The notes: generated by a model not told the origin, from the letters alone. 64,000 nt of DNA from Cordylochernes scorpioides (GCA_030710605.1 CP092863.1:118136164-118200163), one strand, 5' to 3'; numbered from the stretch's first letter, positions 52,770 to 63,864 are shown. Numbers and translations are program-made.

Positions 52770-53300
52770 CTATTTTAAGCCTGCTAAAGAAATACTTTGA
52801 GGATAACCGTCTGACCTTGAATCGAGGCAAATCTAAAATAATGGTGTTTCGAAATGGAGGCTGTATAGGCAAAAATGAAAGATGGTTTTGGGGACAAGAA
52901 CCTCTGATTATAACCAATAAATATATACGTATTTAGGCTAACCATTAACTACACAAAACTCAACCTGCCACGCTATGCAATATTTCAGAAATAAATCAAT
53001 AATAGCAATAAATGCAGTATAGAAAACTCTTGACTAAATCAAAGACAACCTCAATAAGAACAGTAATGAAACTACTGGACTCGATTGTAATATCCTCTCT
53101 TCTATATGCAATTTGGGCAATTCACCAAATACAGATAGTGGATCAATTCCAAAATATTTTCTTGCGACGGTTTCTGAAATTATCAAAATATACACCTGGA
53201 TTCATACTAAGAGCCGAATGTGGAAAACTCCAACATAGAGAAAAAGAGGTTTTTAAATTGTTAGTTAAACTAAAAATTCATACTAACAAAGCATTCTAAA
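52770..53300 (+). pseudogene. LINE reverse-transcriptase fragment (palm/thumb)
   Basis: With two or three frameshifts one can follow LTLNRGKSKIMVFRNGG, ERWFWGQEPL, TNKYIYLGLTIN, then the intact frame 53012-53299 with LLDSIVISSLLYAIWAI and FLRRFLKLSKYTPGFILRAE. These are the conserved C-terminal blocks of non-LTR reverse transcriptases (K-k-vvF, Y-LG, LLYG/W, f.R..L.lp..tp). The catalytic YADD block is not seen. The same element type is on the minus strand at 55152-55724. Confidence 0.7.
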
Positions 53301-54837
53301 ATTCTACAAAAAACTTTCAAATAAAAAAAAAAATGTGTTAAACTAGGGGTAAAAAAAAAAAGTTACATTCCTTGTCGTAAACGTTATCTCTAAAGAACCA
53401 TTCATTAAATGACACAAAAAAGAAGGAAGATGGTAAAACAAAAGATTTCCTTAAACCCTACAGAACTTCCGGGGTCGTCTGTAGAGAAAAGATCAAACGA
53501 CACATTCTACCAACCAAACGAACCCTATTTTCCAGATGGTTGACACTTCCTGTGAAGTATTTAATTGCCCAATACCCATGCTACATCAAGCTGACTCATT
53601 CAACCAATCAACGCTCCTCTAACAAATCAACCAATCAGGGTAGAGGATATTAGTCACGTGGGGAGAATATATATCTAAAGCAGACGAAAAGTTTAATTTA
53701 CAGCGTATTCACACAGAAACTTCTGCTGTCGAGATTTAAAAACGTTTTTTAAAAAATGGAACACGTGTTAGCTAATCATTTTTTACACAATTCATGAAAA
53801 AAAATAAATCAGCTTTGGGTGTTGTTTTAGAATTGCGTCAAAAAGTTTTATATTTAGAGGGATATTTTTTAAACAAAGATAGAACAAAAACATATGGCTT
53901 AATAAGTTATTTTAAAAATTGGATAAACGTTCTTTTTTTTTTCGCAAAATAAAGAAGGGAAAAACCGTAAAATAATCAAAAATGCCCATCTTTCTTTACA
54001 GTATATAATGTACCAACAGAGGTAGGAGACAATATATTTTATTCCATCATCTCAGTACAAAACGAAATGTTGATGATAAAGATCAGTACAAAACTTGACT
54101 TGTGGTGATAAGAATGATCCATAACACCAGTTTTGGTAAATTCGGACAACAAGCCTATGTTTTGTTTTAAGCCAACAACCAGTATACCATGGCTACAGGT
54201 TATATATAATAATAAAACTGACGTATTATTAAAGAGACAAAAAATTTCGAATAAAAAAATCTATAAATTAAAAAGAGTTAAAAACGTTAAAAGAAGCTTC
54301 CAAATAAATTCTTTAAAAGAGCAGGTTATAAAGTAAAAAACTAATTCACAAATAACACAACAATTATAAAATTTATAAAGTTTTAGAGACAACCTCTCCA
54401 ACTTCCGTTTTGTTTATATACTCGCTAAAATATTAGTACAATATTTTTTTACAAACCTTATAAATGTATTGTTGAAAAAAATCAATTTTGTATAAAAGCA
54501 CTTTAAAAAGTCAACAAGGGAAAGCGCCCCTCACATCAAAATCTTCTATTAAAAATGTAAGACATGAAAATATATTAAAATTTAAATACCTCCCTCTATA
54601 TAGATTGGAATAGATGTTTTAAAACAGCTCGCCTATTCCTAAAACTCCATAAAATTTGGTTGAGAATGAAATTTAAAAAAAAAAAAAAAACACTTTTTAA
54701 AGTGCGATAGGATGGTATTCATGTGAAAAAAAGAACACCTCTCCCTTTAAATGGATGCATAAAATACATTAAAATAGAGATTTTAAAAATATTCTCTCTG
54801 AGCAGAACGTTCGGGTTAAGATCAATGAATAGGCCAC

Positions 54838-55150
54838 AATACAACAAACAACAACAACAACAAAAGCCTTTATTTAGGGCCACTCGCCCTATACAGGATT
54901 CGCCAGTTCACAAGGGATAGGGAGAATACTGTGAGGCCTTTTTCCGGGATATAGTCTTGTGGAATCCAAATATCGCCATCGCTATATACCTATTCTTTGA
55001 TATTTCATTAATCAGTGCCGGAAGTGAATTTTATCATTTAGTTTTCGTCTTTCCTCAGACAGAGCAGCACAGTCAAATAAGTAATGCAACATCTCCGTTG
55101 TTATTCCTGATCCACAGAAAGTGCATTTCAGGTCTTCACGTCTCAATAAA
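54838..55150 (-). repeat. 3' part of the LINE at 55152-55724
   Basis: Starts with the ACAACAACAACAACAAAAGC end and the GGGCCACTCGCCCTATACAG box shared with 4845 and 41285, and continues into the ORF2 remnant upstream on the minus strand. Together they make one 5'-truncated insertion of about 900 bp. Confidence 0.55.
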
Positions 55151-55151
55151 A

Positions 55152-55724
55152 TCAAATGGTGTTCTCTGAAAAAATTGAAAGGGTTCTAAATTGTGCAATT
55201 AATCTGATGATAGGAAAAGGGAGTTCAGTTAAGAAGTATTCTTCGGTGGTAAACGTTGTATATATGTCTCTATAGTGGGAATATAACTTTGATTGGGTTA
55301 TTCTTGTTAGGTCGTTTTGTATTGTTTGCTCTATCGCAGTTCTTAATATTCCAGGGATAGCATTCCTTAGTGAGTCAGGATCATTACAATAAGTAAGCCA
55401 CGAGGATCCGTTATTATTAAGTAAATTGCTTAATTGTTTTATAAAACCGATGGGCGCACCTGTAGCACAGGATAATTGCCTCATTCTAGTTAAACAAATT
55501 CGAGGCAGTCTATTTGTATCCATACTCAGCACCCTCAGCCAATATTTCAAGGTCAATTTCAGAGCTGTTATTATTAATGAGACGCGGCCTGTTTCTGGTC
55601 TTATTATGTATCCTGGTGTATATCTAGGCAAATTCAAAAACCTACGAATAAATGTATCAATAGGCCACAATACCAGTTTTGATAAATTCGGACAACAGCC
55701 TATGTGTTGTTTTAATACACACAC
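55152..55724 (-). pseudogene. LINE reverse-transcriptase C-terminus, 5'-truncated
   Basis: A 190-codon open frame on the minus strand, without a functional start: VLWPIDTFIRRFLNLPRYTP, GYIIRPETGRVSLIITAL, KLTLKYWLRVLSMDTNRLPR, ending ...LIAQFRTLSIFSENTI. The FIRRFLNLPRYTPGYIIR block is the same as at 53155-53220 (FLRRFLKLSKYTPGFILR). The reverse-transcriptase core and endonuclease are absent, so it is dead on arrival, but the frame is still open, so it is fairly young. Confidence 0.75.
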
Positions 55725-55969
55725 AAAGCCTTTATTAAGACCCCATTGGTCTTACACAGATTCTCCAGAGTGTAGACAACAAGGATGAGTGGAGTTTTAT
55801 AAGTACAATATTACATGAAATGCAGTAAAAAGCATGAACTTTAGCCAGGTAAATCCCGTGGAATTTAATATCTTTATTGTTTTAATACAAACTTGTACGT
55901 TGTATTCTGTCTTGAAAATCGGTTATGTCACTTCATTAAACACCTTTTTGTTAAATTCGATCGAATTCA

Positions 55970-56165
55970 AAGCTACCCTCGTAGGATGTTATGAAGCCGT
56001 CCCTGTACTGATGAGGGTCATAATCCGAAACCATGGTATACAGGTTGTTGGCTGTTGTCTGAATTTGCCAAAAGTGGTGTTGTGGCTCGTTACTTTATCT
56101 CTACCATTACGTTTTGTACTGGGGTGATAAGCCAAAATGCATTATTTAAAGGGAGAGGTGCCACT
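55970..56165 (+). mobile_element. Hammerhead-bearing repeat, best copy
   Basis: TACCCTCGTAGGATGTTATG, the ribozyme motif, GGTTGTTGGCTGTTGTCTGA, CCAAAAGTGGTGTTGTGGCT, CATTATTTAAAGGGAGAGGT. The reverse complement of the AAAGGGAGAGGTGCC end (GGCACCTCTCCCTTTA) also occurs alone at 56466-56481 and 63180-63195, and in altered form at 20508. Confidence 0.7.
56002..56044 (+). ncRNA. Type-I hammerhead ribozyme motif, complete
   Basis: Stem I: CCTGTA (56002-56007) pairs perfectly with TACAGG (56039-56044). Core box CTGATGA (56008-56014), stem II GGGT/ATCC with loop CATA, box GAAA (56027-56030), stem III ACC/GGT closed by AT, triplet GTA with predicted cleavage after A56038. All invariant positions fit. 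Stem III is only three pairs with no proper loop and is self-complementary (ACCATGGT), so efficient cleavage may need two molecules to form a double hammerhead. Activity is inferred, not shown. Confidence 0.8.
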
Positions 56166-56249
56166 ATTGGTATATATACACATACACTTTGTGAAGCTGA
56201 GAGTTGGTTCATACAAAATGTAACGCTTTGATAAATACACACACAGATT

Positions 56250-56430
56250 CAATCCAATATATACCTTTTATCACATAAATACACACACACATATGTGTCT
56301 GTGTGTGTATTTATGTAATAAAAGGCATATATTGGATTGAATAGAAGCCAATTTGCCAATATTTCGGTTGGCTGAACGCCAACCTTTTTCAAGGCATTAC
56401 ACTTTGTATAAACCAACTCTCAGCTTCACA
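56250..56430. repeat. Foldback joined to repeat G
   Basis: 56250-56336 is an almost perfect palindrome (ATTCAATCCAATATATACCT ... inverted at 56340) with CACACACA/TGTGTGTG arms. The right part continues into repeat G with CGGTTGGCTGAACGCCAAC and the GGCATTAC end. It appears that repeat G arose in, or duplicated into, inverted form here. Confidence 0.7.
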
Positions 56431-57308
56431 TAGTGCCACATGTATGTGTGTATACACCAAAAGTGGCACCTCTCCCTTTAAATAATGTATATTTTTGTTA
56501 TTCGTCATATATAAGGCTATATAAATATATAATGATACCTCAAAAAAGGCTTTATGTATATATTAAAAATACATATAACCACGCATTACTCAAATATTTT
56601 CAAAAATATAAACATCTTAAGAAAATCACGAGAAAGAGAGAGAGAGAGAGGTATTTATATTCTAAAAAAGAAAAAGAGACCAAACGTGTTTACCGAATGT
56701 TTTATGGCATACCAAACGACAGGCTAGCAGACGAATATTCGAAGAATCTCAGCAGGGGGCCGTGATCCTGAGGGACAATGAGGTGGTTCGTCTGGTTAGA
56801 TAAGGCCACATTCCAGCACGAGGTAGCTGCCGTGTGTTCCCAGCGAGTGGGGTCGGGACACTACCACATATATATATACCATAGGTACTATATGTAATTA
56901 GGGAGATATGTAAATATATGGGAGATCAACAGGTGGCTGCTAGCCACTTCAAACTACATTCCGACAACATTCCAAGACGGCCTTGCAAGGTCCTTCCGCC
57001 CCCTCGAGCAATCGATCTTTATCGTCTGACCCAAAATGGTGGGTTGATTGCAGTTCGGCTGCTTGCTATATATCAAAACATTTCTGTGGGTTTTCTGAAT
57101 CACTTTTGATTTTTAGAAAGGATTACTTAGCTCAATTTATACATTTTAATTGGATCCTTATTGTAGTTTTATACCATTTTGTTAACTATATCACAATTAT
57201 TTTGTAAAATATAAATATACTGTAAAGAGAAAGTATATGTAAGGGCTTATTTAAATGACACCGTATGGCTGTCTGGAGAAATTTCTTTATTGACGATTCC
57301 AAATATTA
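56431..57308. other. Intergenic, no gene recognised
   Basis: An (AG)n tract at 56634-56651. An open frame at 56433-56765 (110 codons, basic and Tyr-rich) has no motif. A coding-like scrap at 56935-57035 (TSNYIPTTFQDGLARSFRP) may be a LINE remnant. Confidence 0.35.
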
Positions 57309-57613
57309 CACTCATGGACAAAGGAAGTTGTATCTTTGAGCATGTATATCAGGATTCAGACAATAACTCTGAAATATATTACAGTGACCTTTATTGAAGA
57401 CACACGAGATAACCAATATACACTCATGGACAAAGGAAGTTGTACCTTTCAGAATGTATATCGGGATTGAGACAATAACTCTGAAAGATATTACAGTGAC
57501 CTTTATTGAAGACATACGCGATAGCCAAGTGTGAACAGCCTCTGTCACCTTAAAAAAATAGACAACCGGCGACATCAAAGACTTTCCACTTCCTTAAGTT
57601 TTGTCCATGAGTA
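57309..57613. mobile_element. Tc1-like MITE with one extra half unit
   Basis: The half unit 57309-57421 (CACTCATGGACAAAGGAAGT ...) is followed by a full copy up to 57613. Each start repeats CACTCATGGACAAAGGAAG, and the end is TTAAGTTTTGTCCATGAGT. Confidence 0.8.
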
Positions 57614-58371
57614 TATATTAAATCTATTTTATTATACCTCTCTATATATGGAAATTTGCTCAAAAAGGCAAAAAAAAAAATTGAAATATAAAAAATGAAT
57701 ATATAATATTAAAATTTATTTTTACTTTAATGGTTTTGATAAAGATATTTGAATAAGTTATCACTAATAAGGAGGCTTTTTTAAAATTTCCTTTTTTTAA
57801 GCATTGCGCAGCGCTGGTCAAATATTAAAAAAATTAAATATTAATAGATCATAGAGAATCAATTATATTAGCAATTTTTAGCCGTTAAAAAATCGATTCG
57901 ACATATTTGATATTTAAAAAAAAAAAAAGGGGGGGGGGGGGGGTCATTATCTTTCTCCTCGTTTCTATTTAAATTTTTTTTTTTTTTTTTAGGAAATTTA
58001 AATGGCGTTTTTTTCTTCATTTTCATAATGTCATATTTTATATATAAAAAAAGAATTAATCTTTGTGGCTATATTCCCGAATATTTTAAATTATATAGAG
58101 AAAAGAGAAAGGGAGAGTGAGAGAAGAAATAATATTTTTAAATAATCACTACTTATTTTTAAAACAATAAACTATAGATATTAATTTACCAAAAGTTATA
58201 AATTGTTTTATAAACTTCTAGATATATGTGATATTTAATATATAATCATAATAATATAAAAAATATGAATTTTCGATAAAATGGGTTACATATATGATTT
58301 TTTTTCTATTATAATAATATCATCAATACAATGATACATACACATTACGTGTATAAATTTCAACAATTTTA
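57614..58371. other. AT-rich intergenic with A/G/T homopolymers
   Basis: A12G13 junction at 57917-57942 and a T18 run at 57973-57990. No exon, tRNA or repeat family was recognised. Confidence 0.4.
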
Positions 58372-58809
58372 CACTCATGGAGACAAAACTTAAGGAAGTT
58401 GTACCTTTCAGCATGTATATCGGGATTGAGACAATAACTCTGAAAGATATTACAGTGACCTTTATTGAAGACACACGAGATAACCAATATACACTCATGG
58501 ACAAAACTTAAAGAAGTTGTACCTTTCAGCATGTATATCAGGATTGAGACAATAACTCTGAAAGATATTACAGTGGCCTTTATTGAAGACACACGAGATA
58601 ATCTATATACACTCATGGACAAAACTTAAGGAAGTTGTACCTTTCAGCATGTATATCAGGATTGAGACAATAACTCTGAAAGATATTACATTGACCTTTA
58701 TTGAAGACATACGAGATAACCAAATGTGAACAGCCCCTGTCTTCTTAAAAAAAAAAAAAAAGACGACCGGCGATATCAGAGAATTTCCACTTCCTTTTGT
58801 CCATAAGTG
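58372..58809. mobile_element. Tc1-like MITE with two extra half units
   Basis: Half units start at 58372 and 58492, and the third (58611) runs on through the TTGAAGACATACGAG box into the full right part with AAAGACGACCGGCGATATCA and ends TTTTGTCCATAAGTG. Unit length is about 119 bp, as at 45591. The shift of frame between units gives two overlapping minus-strand open frames that are not genes. Confidence 0.85.
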
Positions 58810-59309
58810 TATTTATAGAAACAATTTTATTTACCTAATCGTGAAAAAATAAACTTATTCAAACCACCATAGATTGAAAAAAAAAAAAGGAAAATTATTT
58901 TATCCCGTTTTCCAATTGACTCTTTCAGCCAGAAAAAAAAAAGAAAGAAAAGCAATAGTTACCACATTCCTGTGAAATTCCGATGTGAATTTGGTTTTCA
59001 TTCTTCTTTGGAAGCGAATTTCATTGAGAGCGGTTTGGTTTGAAATTGGATGTATTGAATAAAGTGGGTTTTTTTTCCCGCCGTAGTTATTGCTGTTTAT
59101 ATATCCCGTAGAAATGACGACAGGAGTGGAAACAAATCGACTACCAGCTTTATAAAGATCAAATCCTCTAATATATATATATAAACAATAATAAATTGAT
59201 AAAGAGGGAGCAATCTCTCGAAATATTTTAAGAAAAAAAAAAATATTTTTTTTTTCTTTACAGATCCAGGTACACCCTTTTATATAATGATAATAAATAT
59301 AAACTATTT

Positions 59310-59535
59310 TTTGACGCGTGTATGATTCTTTTTTAATTAAAACAATTTCCTACTGCCTTTACTACAATGATGAAATAATGGGAGGGACTGGCTTATCGGT
59401 GGTGAATCCATTTACTGGCGAAACCGCTGGGAGGGTTCGCCATCCTAATATTTCATCATTGCAGTAAGGGCAGTAGAAAATTATTTCAATTCAATAAGAA
59501 TCGTACAAAAATAGTTTACATTTCTTAAAACAGAC
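59310..59535. repeat. Foldback enclosing repeat D core
   Basis: Left arm AAACTATTTTTTGACGCGTG and TTTAATTAAAACAATTTCCT, right arm AAATTATTTCAATTCAATAA and ACAAAAATAGTTTACATTT. Inside are GGGAGGGACTGGCTTATCGG and GGCGAAACCGCTGGGAGGGT on alternate strands, i.e. two opposed repeat D hairpins. The outer edge carries GACGGCGCGCTAAAACATCG. Confidence 0.65.
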
Positions 59536-59555
59536 GGCGCGCTAAAACATCGTAT

Positions 59556-60090
59556 AAATAATAATGGAAAAACGGCTTCTGAGGATAAGTTTCTAGCTTT
59601 ATTTACACACACACAAACCTTTATTAAGACACACAGGTCTTACAGAGGATTATCCTTGGGGCTACAAGACGGAGAAACCTATGAAAATGGGAAATATACA
59701 AAGGGGTAAAAATGGAGAAAGATTATATACACATGATAAATATATACAGATTATTATTTGAATGATCCTATGGAAAATAAGAATATGGATTTGGAAATAT
59801 GGATGGGAGAAATGGAAGCGCGAAAAGAGGAAAGAAAACAGGTATTTACATATGGAACATACATATAATGGAACAGTCAATTTAAGCTCTTCTGCTCACA
59901 CAGCACAGGTGGACCATGGCTTTTTTTTTTTACATATTTTCTCAAGCTTTCAGGTATTATAGACCTTACTACGGAAGTATATGACAAATACTGTAGAAGG
60001 GTTTATAATATACCCGAAAGCTTAATAATATGTAAATAAAGCTAGATATTTATCCTTGGAAGCCGTTTTTTCCATTATTATTTACAACCA
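59556..60090. repeat. Large foldback with 50-bp ends around a LINE tail
   Basis: AAATAATAATGGAAAAACGG plus CTTCTGAGGATAAGTTTCTA (59556-59610) returns inverted at 60030-60090. Inside are the LINE 3' end 59605-59915 and a second inverted pair with CAAGCTTTCAGGTATTATAG (59943) and TATACCCGAAAGCTTAA (60009). The latter resemble hammerhead stem II + GAAA + AGCT. The LINE end probably inserted into an older foldback. Confidence 0.6.
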
Positions 60091-60242
60091 GCTCTACAAT
60101 TATGCAGAGCAACTGAGAATATCGTTTAAAAAATGAAGAAATGACTATAAGACACGTAGTAGTTGTTATATCTCTTCACCAAGACTGTGTGTATAGCTGA
60201 TGGTCATTTTTATTGTTGATACTTTATCTCTTTCTTTCCCGA

Positions 60243-60400
60243 GGCAATAAATATCACAAGTGTGGCTACCATCTACAAGTACCATCTTGGTCTTGAGTTG
60301 GGTAACACCAGCCATCACATCGACCTGCCCACTCTGAACTCTCGCAGTCCATCGGTGGTGGAGTCTTTCCCGCGGTTGGCGCCACCAATGAAGACCTTGT
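60243..60400 (+). other. Coding-like island, possible exon, unassigned
   Basis: The acceptor CTCTTTCTTTCCCGAG ends at 60242. The frame reads AINITSVATIYKYHLGLELG, then NTSHHIDLPTLNSRSPSVVE, SFPRLAPPMK, with a possible donor GTATAT at 60398. GC-ending codons and the high GC contrast with the flanks. The minus strand is interrupted by stops. I recognise no family. It may be an exon of an unseen host gene. Confidence 0.35.
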
Positions 60401-60617
60401 ATATATTTTTATATATATTTATCAATTATTTTTTATCTATTTATTCCTATATTTATCATTATATCATCTTATATATTCGTATTTATTCAATTTTGTAATC
60501 AACCATATATAATCTTATATGAACATTGTAATAAATTAGTTTCAATCTCTTTCTTAGACTATGGGACGAGTATATATATATAAGACGAAACGTCTATATG
60601 ATATTAGCCATTGTTGT

Positions 60618-60985
60618 TTAGAGAGAGAGGGAGAGGATGACAGGCATCCAACTTGTCCAGTTGTCGTGGTGGGGCAAGCAACGGAAGCTGTGTGACGCTC
60701 CAGATCGTTGGCGACAAGTCCAAACCTGTTCTCCCCCCTCCCTCCCCGTGGGAACTCTGCCACAAGGGCGATGATGATCATCCGCTGTGTGAATCATCAT
60801 CTTGATTAATTCTCTTTGTGTCGGTCTGGCTGTGAGAGTTACCACACCCGGTAGGGATAGATAGGGAGGGAGGATCAACTAAATGGACACTCTTCAGGTC
60901 TTTACCTGTAGGATTATCCGGATAATATATAGCATACTTCCATTTATTCGAATCGGAGATTTCACCCTGCCATCTCACAATGAAG
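60618..60985 (-). other. Weak coding-like stretch, unassigned
   Basis: On the minus strand 60985-60900 reads HFIVRWQGEISDSNKWKYAI, then YYPDNPTG with a donor-like GTAAAG after CCTACAG. The open frames 60618-60878 and 60554-60781 follow in other phases. Could be two small exons of a minus-strand gene or a decayed retroelement piece. No domain is recognised. Confidence 0.25.
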
Positions 60986-61184
60986 TGAAGAAACAGGTTA
61001 AATCAACGTTTAGTTGAATTCTGTTCCACGAGATGGCGATCTGCCATCTAAAAAACGCTCATGTTAGTGGTCAGGATGGGCCTAATTTGTTTTTTTATAT
61101 ATAATAGAATTATTTTTTAAAAAAATTTGAATTGTGATTATCTCCACGGTATTATATTCTCAAAACTACTTATGAAAGATTATC

Positions 61185-61290
61185 ATCCAGAGCAGCAGCT
61201 TTACACACCCAAGATAGTGGACATTGCTGTGATAGAGATGTACGGAGACATCTGAGGCGCTTCATTGGACACAACAACAAATATTATCAT
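61185..61290 (+). repeat. LINE 3' tail, single unit
   Basis: AGAGCAGCAGCTTTACACAC, CAAGATAGTGGACATTGCTG, GAGATGTACGGAGACATCTG, then TTGGACACAACAACAA. One unit of the array found at 42680-43093. Confidence 0.6.
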
Positions 61291-61624
61291 GTTTCAATTT
61301 TCAATCTCTTTTATCCTTTTTCTTTTGTCTTCTTTGATTCACATCAATGACGCGTAACTGCCGATTACTTTGCTAGGAATAATTATTCGATTATAAGCGT
61401 TGTGTTTTATCTCCTCAATGCGTAGTAATCAACACAAAGGTAGGACTTTGCCTGTTAACATTTAGCTGGGCTTAGTAGGACAACCTTCATGCTCAGGAGG
61501 AATAATGGGTAACGAATATATTAGTTAGAAAAAAAGCAGGCATCATATTTAGTTATGATAATAATAATAATTTAGTAATTAACACAACCGTGTTGCAATC
61601 CACTTCAAACAGATAAATTTATAT

Positions 61625-62037
61625 TGGCATTGCAGGCAATGAAGCTGCTAATGCGATAGCAAAAAAAAAAAAAAAAGGCGTCCGAGAACCCTTGTCACAG
61701 AATAATAAACTAACTTTTAAAGAAATAGAGACAGTGGCCAAATCGAAAATAAACAAGAACTGGAGGATCCCACCTAAGCACAGTTGGTTAAGTGGAACGG
61801 ACCCAGGAACAGTTCAGAAATAAACAGCACCAAACAACAAGATATAGAACAGACCATCTCAAGCCATTGAAGGTAGAAAACAACAAAATCTACCCCACTT
61901 GCCTAAAATGTAGCTTGGCACCTGCACTTCCAGAACATATTTTGGCTTGTATTAAATGCACTAAACAGGACCTTTGGGAGAGGAGGCTGCTTATCATCAA
62001 ACAGCTCGAGAAGCATGGATTCATGGAAAATGTGTAA
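61625..62037 (+). pseudogene. LINE ORF2 end with RNase H tail and zinc knuckle
   Basis: IGIAGNEAANAIAKK is seen at 61628-61678 (RNase H end, interrupted by a long A-run), then KLTFKEIETVAKSKINKNWR, a frameshift near 61800, and an open frame to 62037 with YRTDHLKPLK, YPTCLKCSLAPALPEHILAC and LEKHGFMENV. The CxxC....H....C knuckle is intact. This is the best-preserved non-LTR C-terminus in the window and defines the family of 1971 and 42318. Confidence 0.7.
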
Positions 62038-62423
62038 TTTATGCACACAAGGGGATAAGAAACAAAAACATATTTACATAGATATTTCCAAGTAGAATTA
62101 GAATCCCACAATCGGGGCGACCCAACATTGGTTGGGTCAGTCCAGCGGCCAAGGACACCTATTGTTTCACGGCCATTGCTACCGGCTTCTTTGCCCGGTT
62201 GAACACAAGGACTCACTCTGTGTCCTTACTCTGTTGACGTTCAGAATATTTGACCTGAGGTTGAGTTATAGCTCGAAAGCTTGCCGAATACCAATAAAGT
62301 AACACATTACAATTCGATTTTTTCCCTCTTATTATTCATTTGGAAGTGTTGTATATGTAGAGGGATTAAATTTACAATAAATATAAATATATGTTTCTTA
62401 TATATAATATGTATATCTCTATG

Positions 62424-62560
62424 GGGGGGGGGGGGGGGGGGGGGAGAGTCCGACCACACCTCCCTGCGGTCCCCCCTAGGCCCTTGGAATATTCGACCAA
62501 ATTCTGGTCCAAGGTGACTAACGGGGCAACGGCACCCATTTTCCAATGAAGAGCAAAGAT
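62424..62560 (-). repeat. G19 run plus GGACCAGAATTTGGTCGAAT repeat
   Basis: The palindromic word CGACCAAATTCTGGTC with CCCTTGGAATATT before it occurs also at 18495-18535. A G19 run at 62424-62442 precedes it here. Both copies may come from one LINE. Followed by a LINE tail unit at 62535-62635. Confidence 0.45.
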
Positions 62561-62731
62561 AGAGGACATTGTGCTGCTGCTGTGATAGAGATGTATGGAG
62601 ATATCTGAGGCTCTTCATTGGACACGACAACAACATCTACTTATATAATTGCCTTATTCTGTCTGTGTGAAGTTCACTGTGTGAAGTTCACGGATAGATT
62701 TTGGTCAGAATGGATAAAATAAAAAAAAAGT

Positions 62732-62805
62732 GTCAAGGGATGGGAATCGAACCCACGACCTTCCGCTTACCGGGCAGATGCCATGACCACTAGGCTACCC
62801 TGGAC
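62732..62805 (-). tRNA. tRNA-like unit, third copy
   Basis: 74 nt on the minus strand: GTCCAGG acceptor strand, TAGCCTAGTGGTCATGG A-box, CTGCCCGGTAAGCGG anticodon arm (loop CCGGTAA), GTCGTGGGTTCGATTCC T-arm. One acceptor mismatch (C4/T69). After it come A/T-rich bases instead of a clean T-run. It lies 45-60 bp before a Helitron end, unlike the foldback setting at 33468. Confidence 0.55.
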
Positions 62806-62849
62806 ATATTTTTTCGTTCATAAAGTAAATATATGAATATTATTTTAAT

Positions 62850-63010
62850 TAAAACATTTTAAAAACACACAGTTTGGAACGGGACGTTTCACAAGAGTGA
62901 CATCCATGGCGCCAATTTATAATTGTAACAAATAGTATTTGAATTAAAACGTTTTAAAAATATATACGCACTCGGGTAAAACCCGGGCGTTGCCCGGGCC
63001 ATTCGTCTAG
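62850..63010 (+). mobile_element. Helitron 3' end, same family as 31990-32165
   Basis: ACACACAGTTTGGAACGGGA, ATCCATGGCGCCAATTTATA, ACTCGGGTAAAACCCGGGCG, hairpin and CTAG at 63007-63010 followed by T. The 5' end is not visible; the tRNA-like unit at 62732 might be part of the same element. Confidence 0.7.
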
Positions 63011-63195
63011 TATCTCTATATATAGACCTTACTGCAATGGTCAAAATTGTTGAAAGAGAGGCTTATCCGATATGTATCAGCATTTAGTTCATCTAAAAAA
63101 CGCTCATGTTAGTGGTCAAGATATGTCTAATTTGTTTAAATTTATTTTTTCACATTATTGTATATATGTATCTATAGGGGCACCTCTCCCTTTAT

Positions 63196-63860
63196 AATAT
63201 TAAAATAGTTATATATTAAACATACAGGTAAACTTTTATCTTCAAATTTGTAAAATTTTGTATTGTGGGAGAGAGAAAAATTAAGATATTAAGCTATCCT
63301 TGAGCCGAGAGAAGAATAAATCGTATTGATTTACTGCATACCTCTTTAAAAGAGGTAAAAGAGGAAAATGTTTGCACACACACACGCGATGGCTACAATC
63401 TTCCCTACAATATTGTATATCTTATTGTTGAAATCTCTGTAAATGAGGAAACGCCGCCGCTAATTACCCCGGGTTTTTACAACCGGACATCCACACAGTG
63501 TAGCCAGATAAGAATTAACTAGAGGGACATAAATCACCTGGAGGACAATTCCTAACTACCTTTCACGTCAAATCCCCGGGACACAATTTCCCCTCTTTAA
63601 AAAAATCTTTGCTATCTTGATGTACGCGGCTTCTCGGCATTTTCCTACCAGTTTTTTTATATGTGTGTTAAGAAAGATATATATCACTTTCTATAATCTC
63701 TAGATTATGGAAGTTTGGAAAGTTAAATTACACTTCTTTGTTTTGAGGTATTGCAGGCCTAGGAACAATTTTTTTCTGCTCTTCAAAGGACATCCATAAA
63801 AACAAATAGAGATCTTACCAGAAATGGAACAGATTATAGCATAACTAAATATACTTAGAT
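63196..63860. other. Intergenic, no gene recognised
   Basis: AT-rich, with a short GC-rich segment at 63450-63590 whose words (CTGGAGGACAATTCCTAACT) weakly echo those at 23341 and 38152. No exon or RNA gene is seen. Confidence 0.35.
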
Positions 63861-63864
63861 AATA

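Noticed and set aside
62372..62636. Proline-run open frames on the minus strand
   Set aside because: The poly-Pro comes from the G19 run; the rest is LINE tail.
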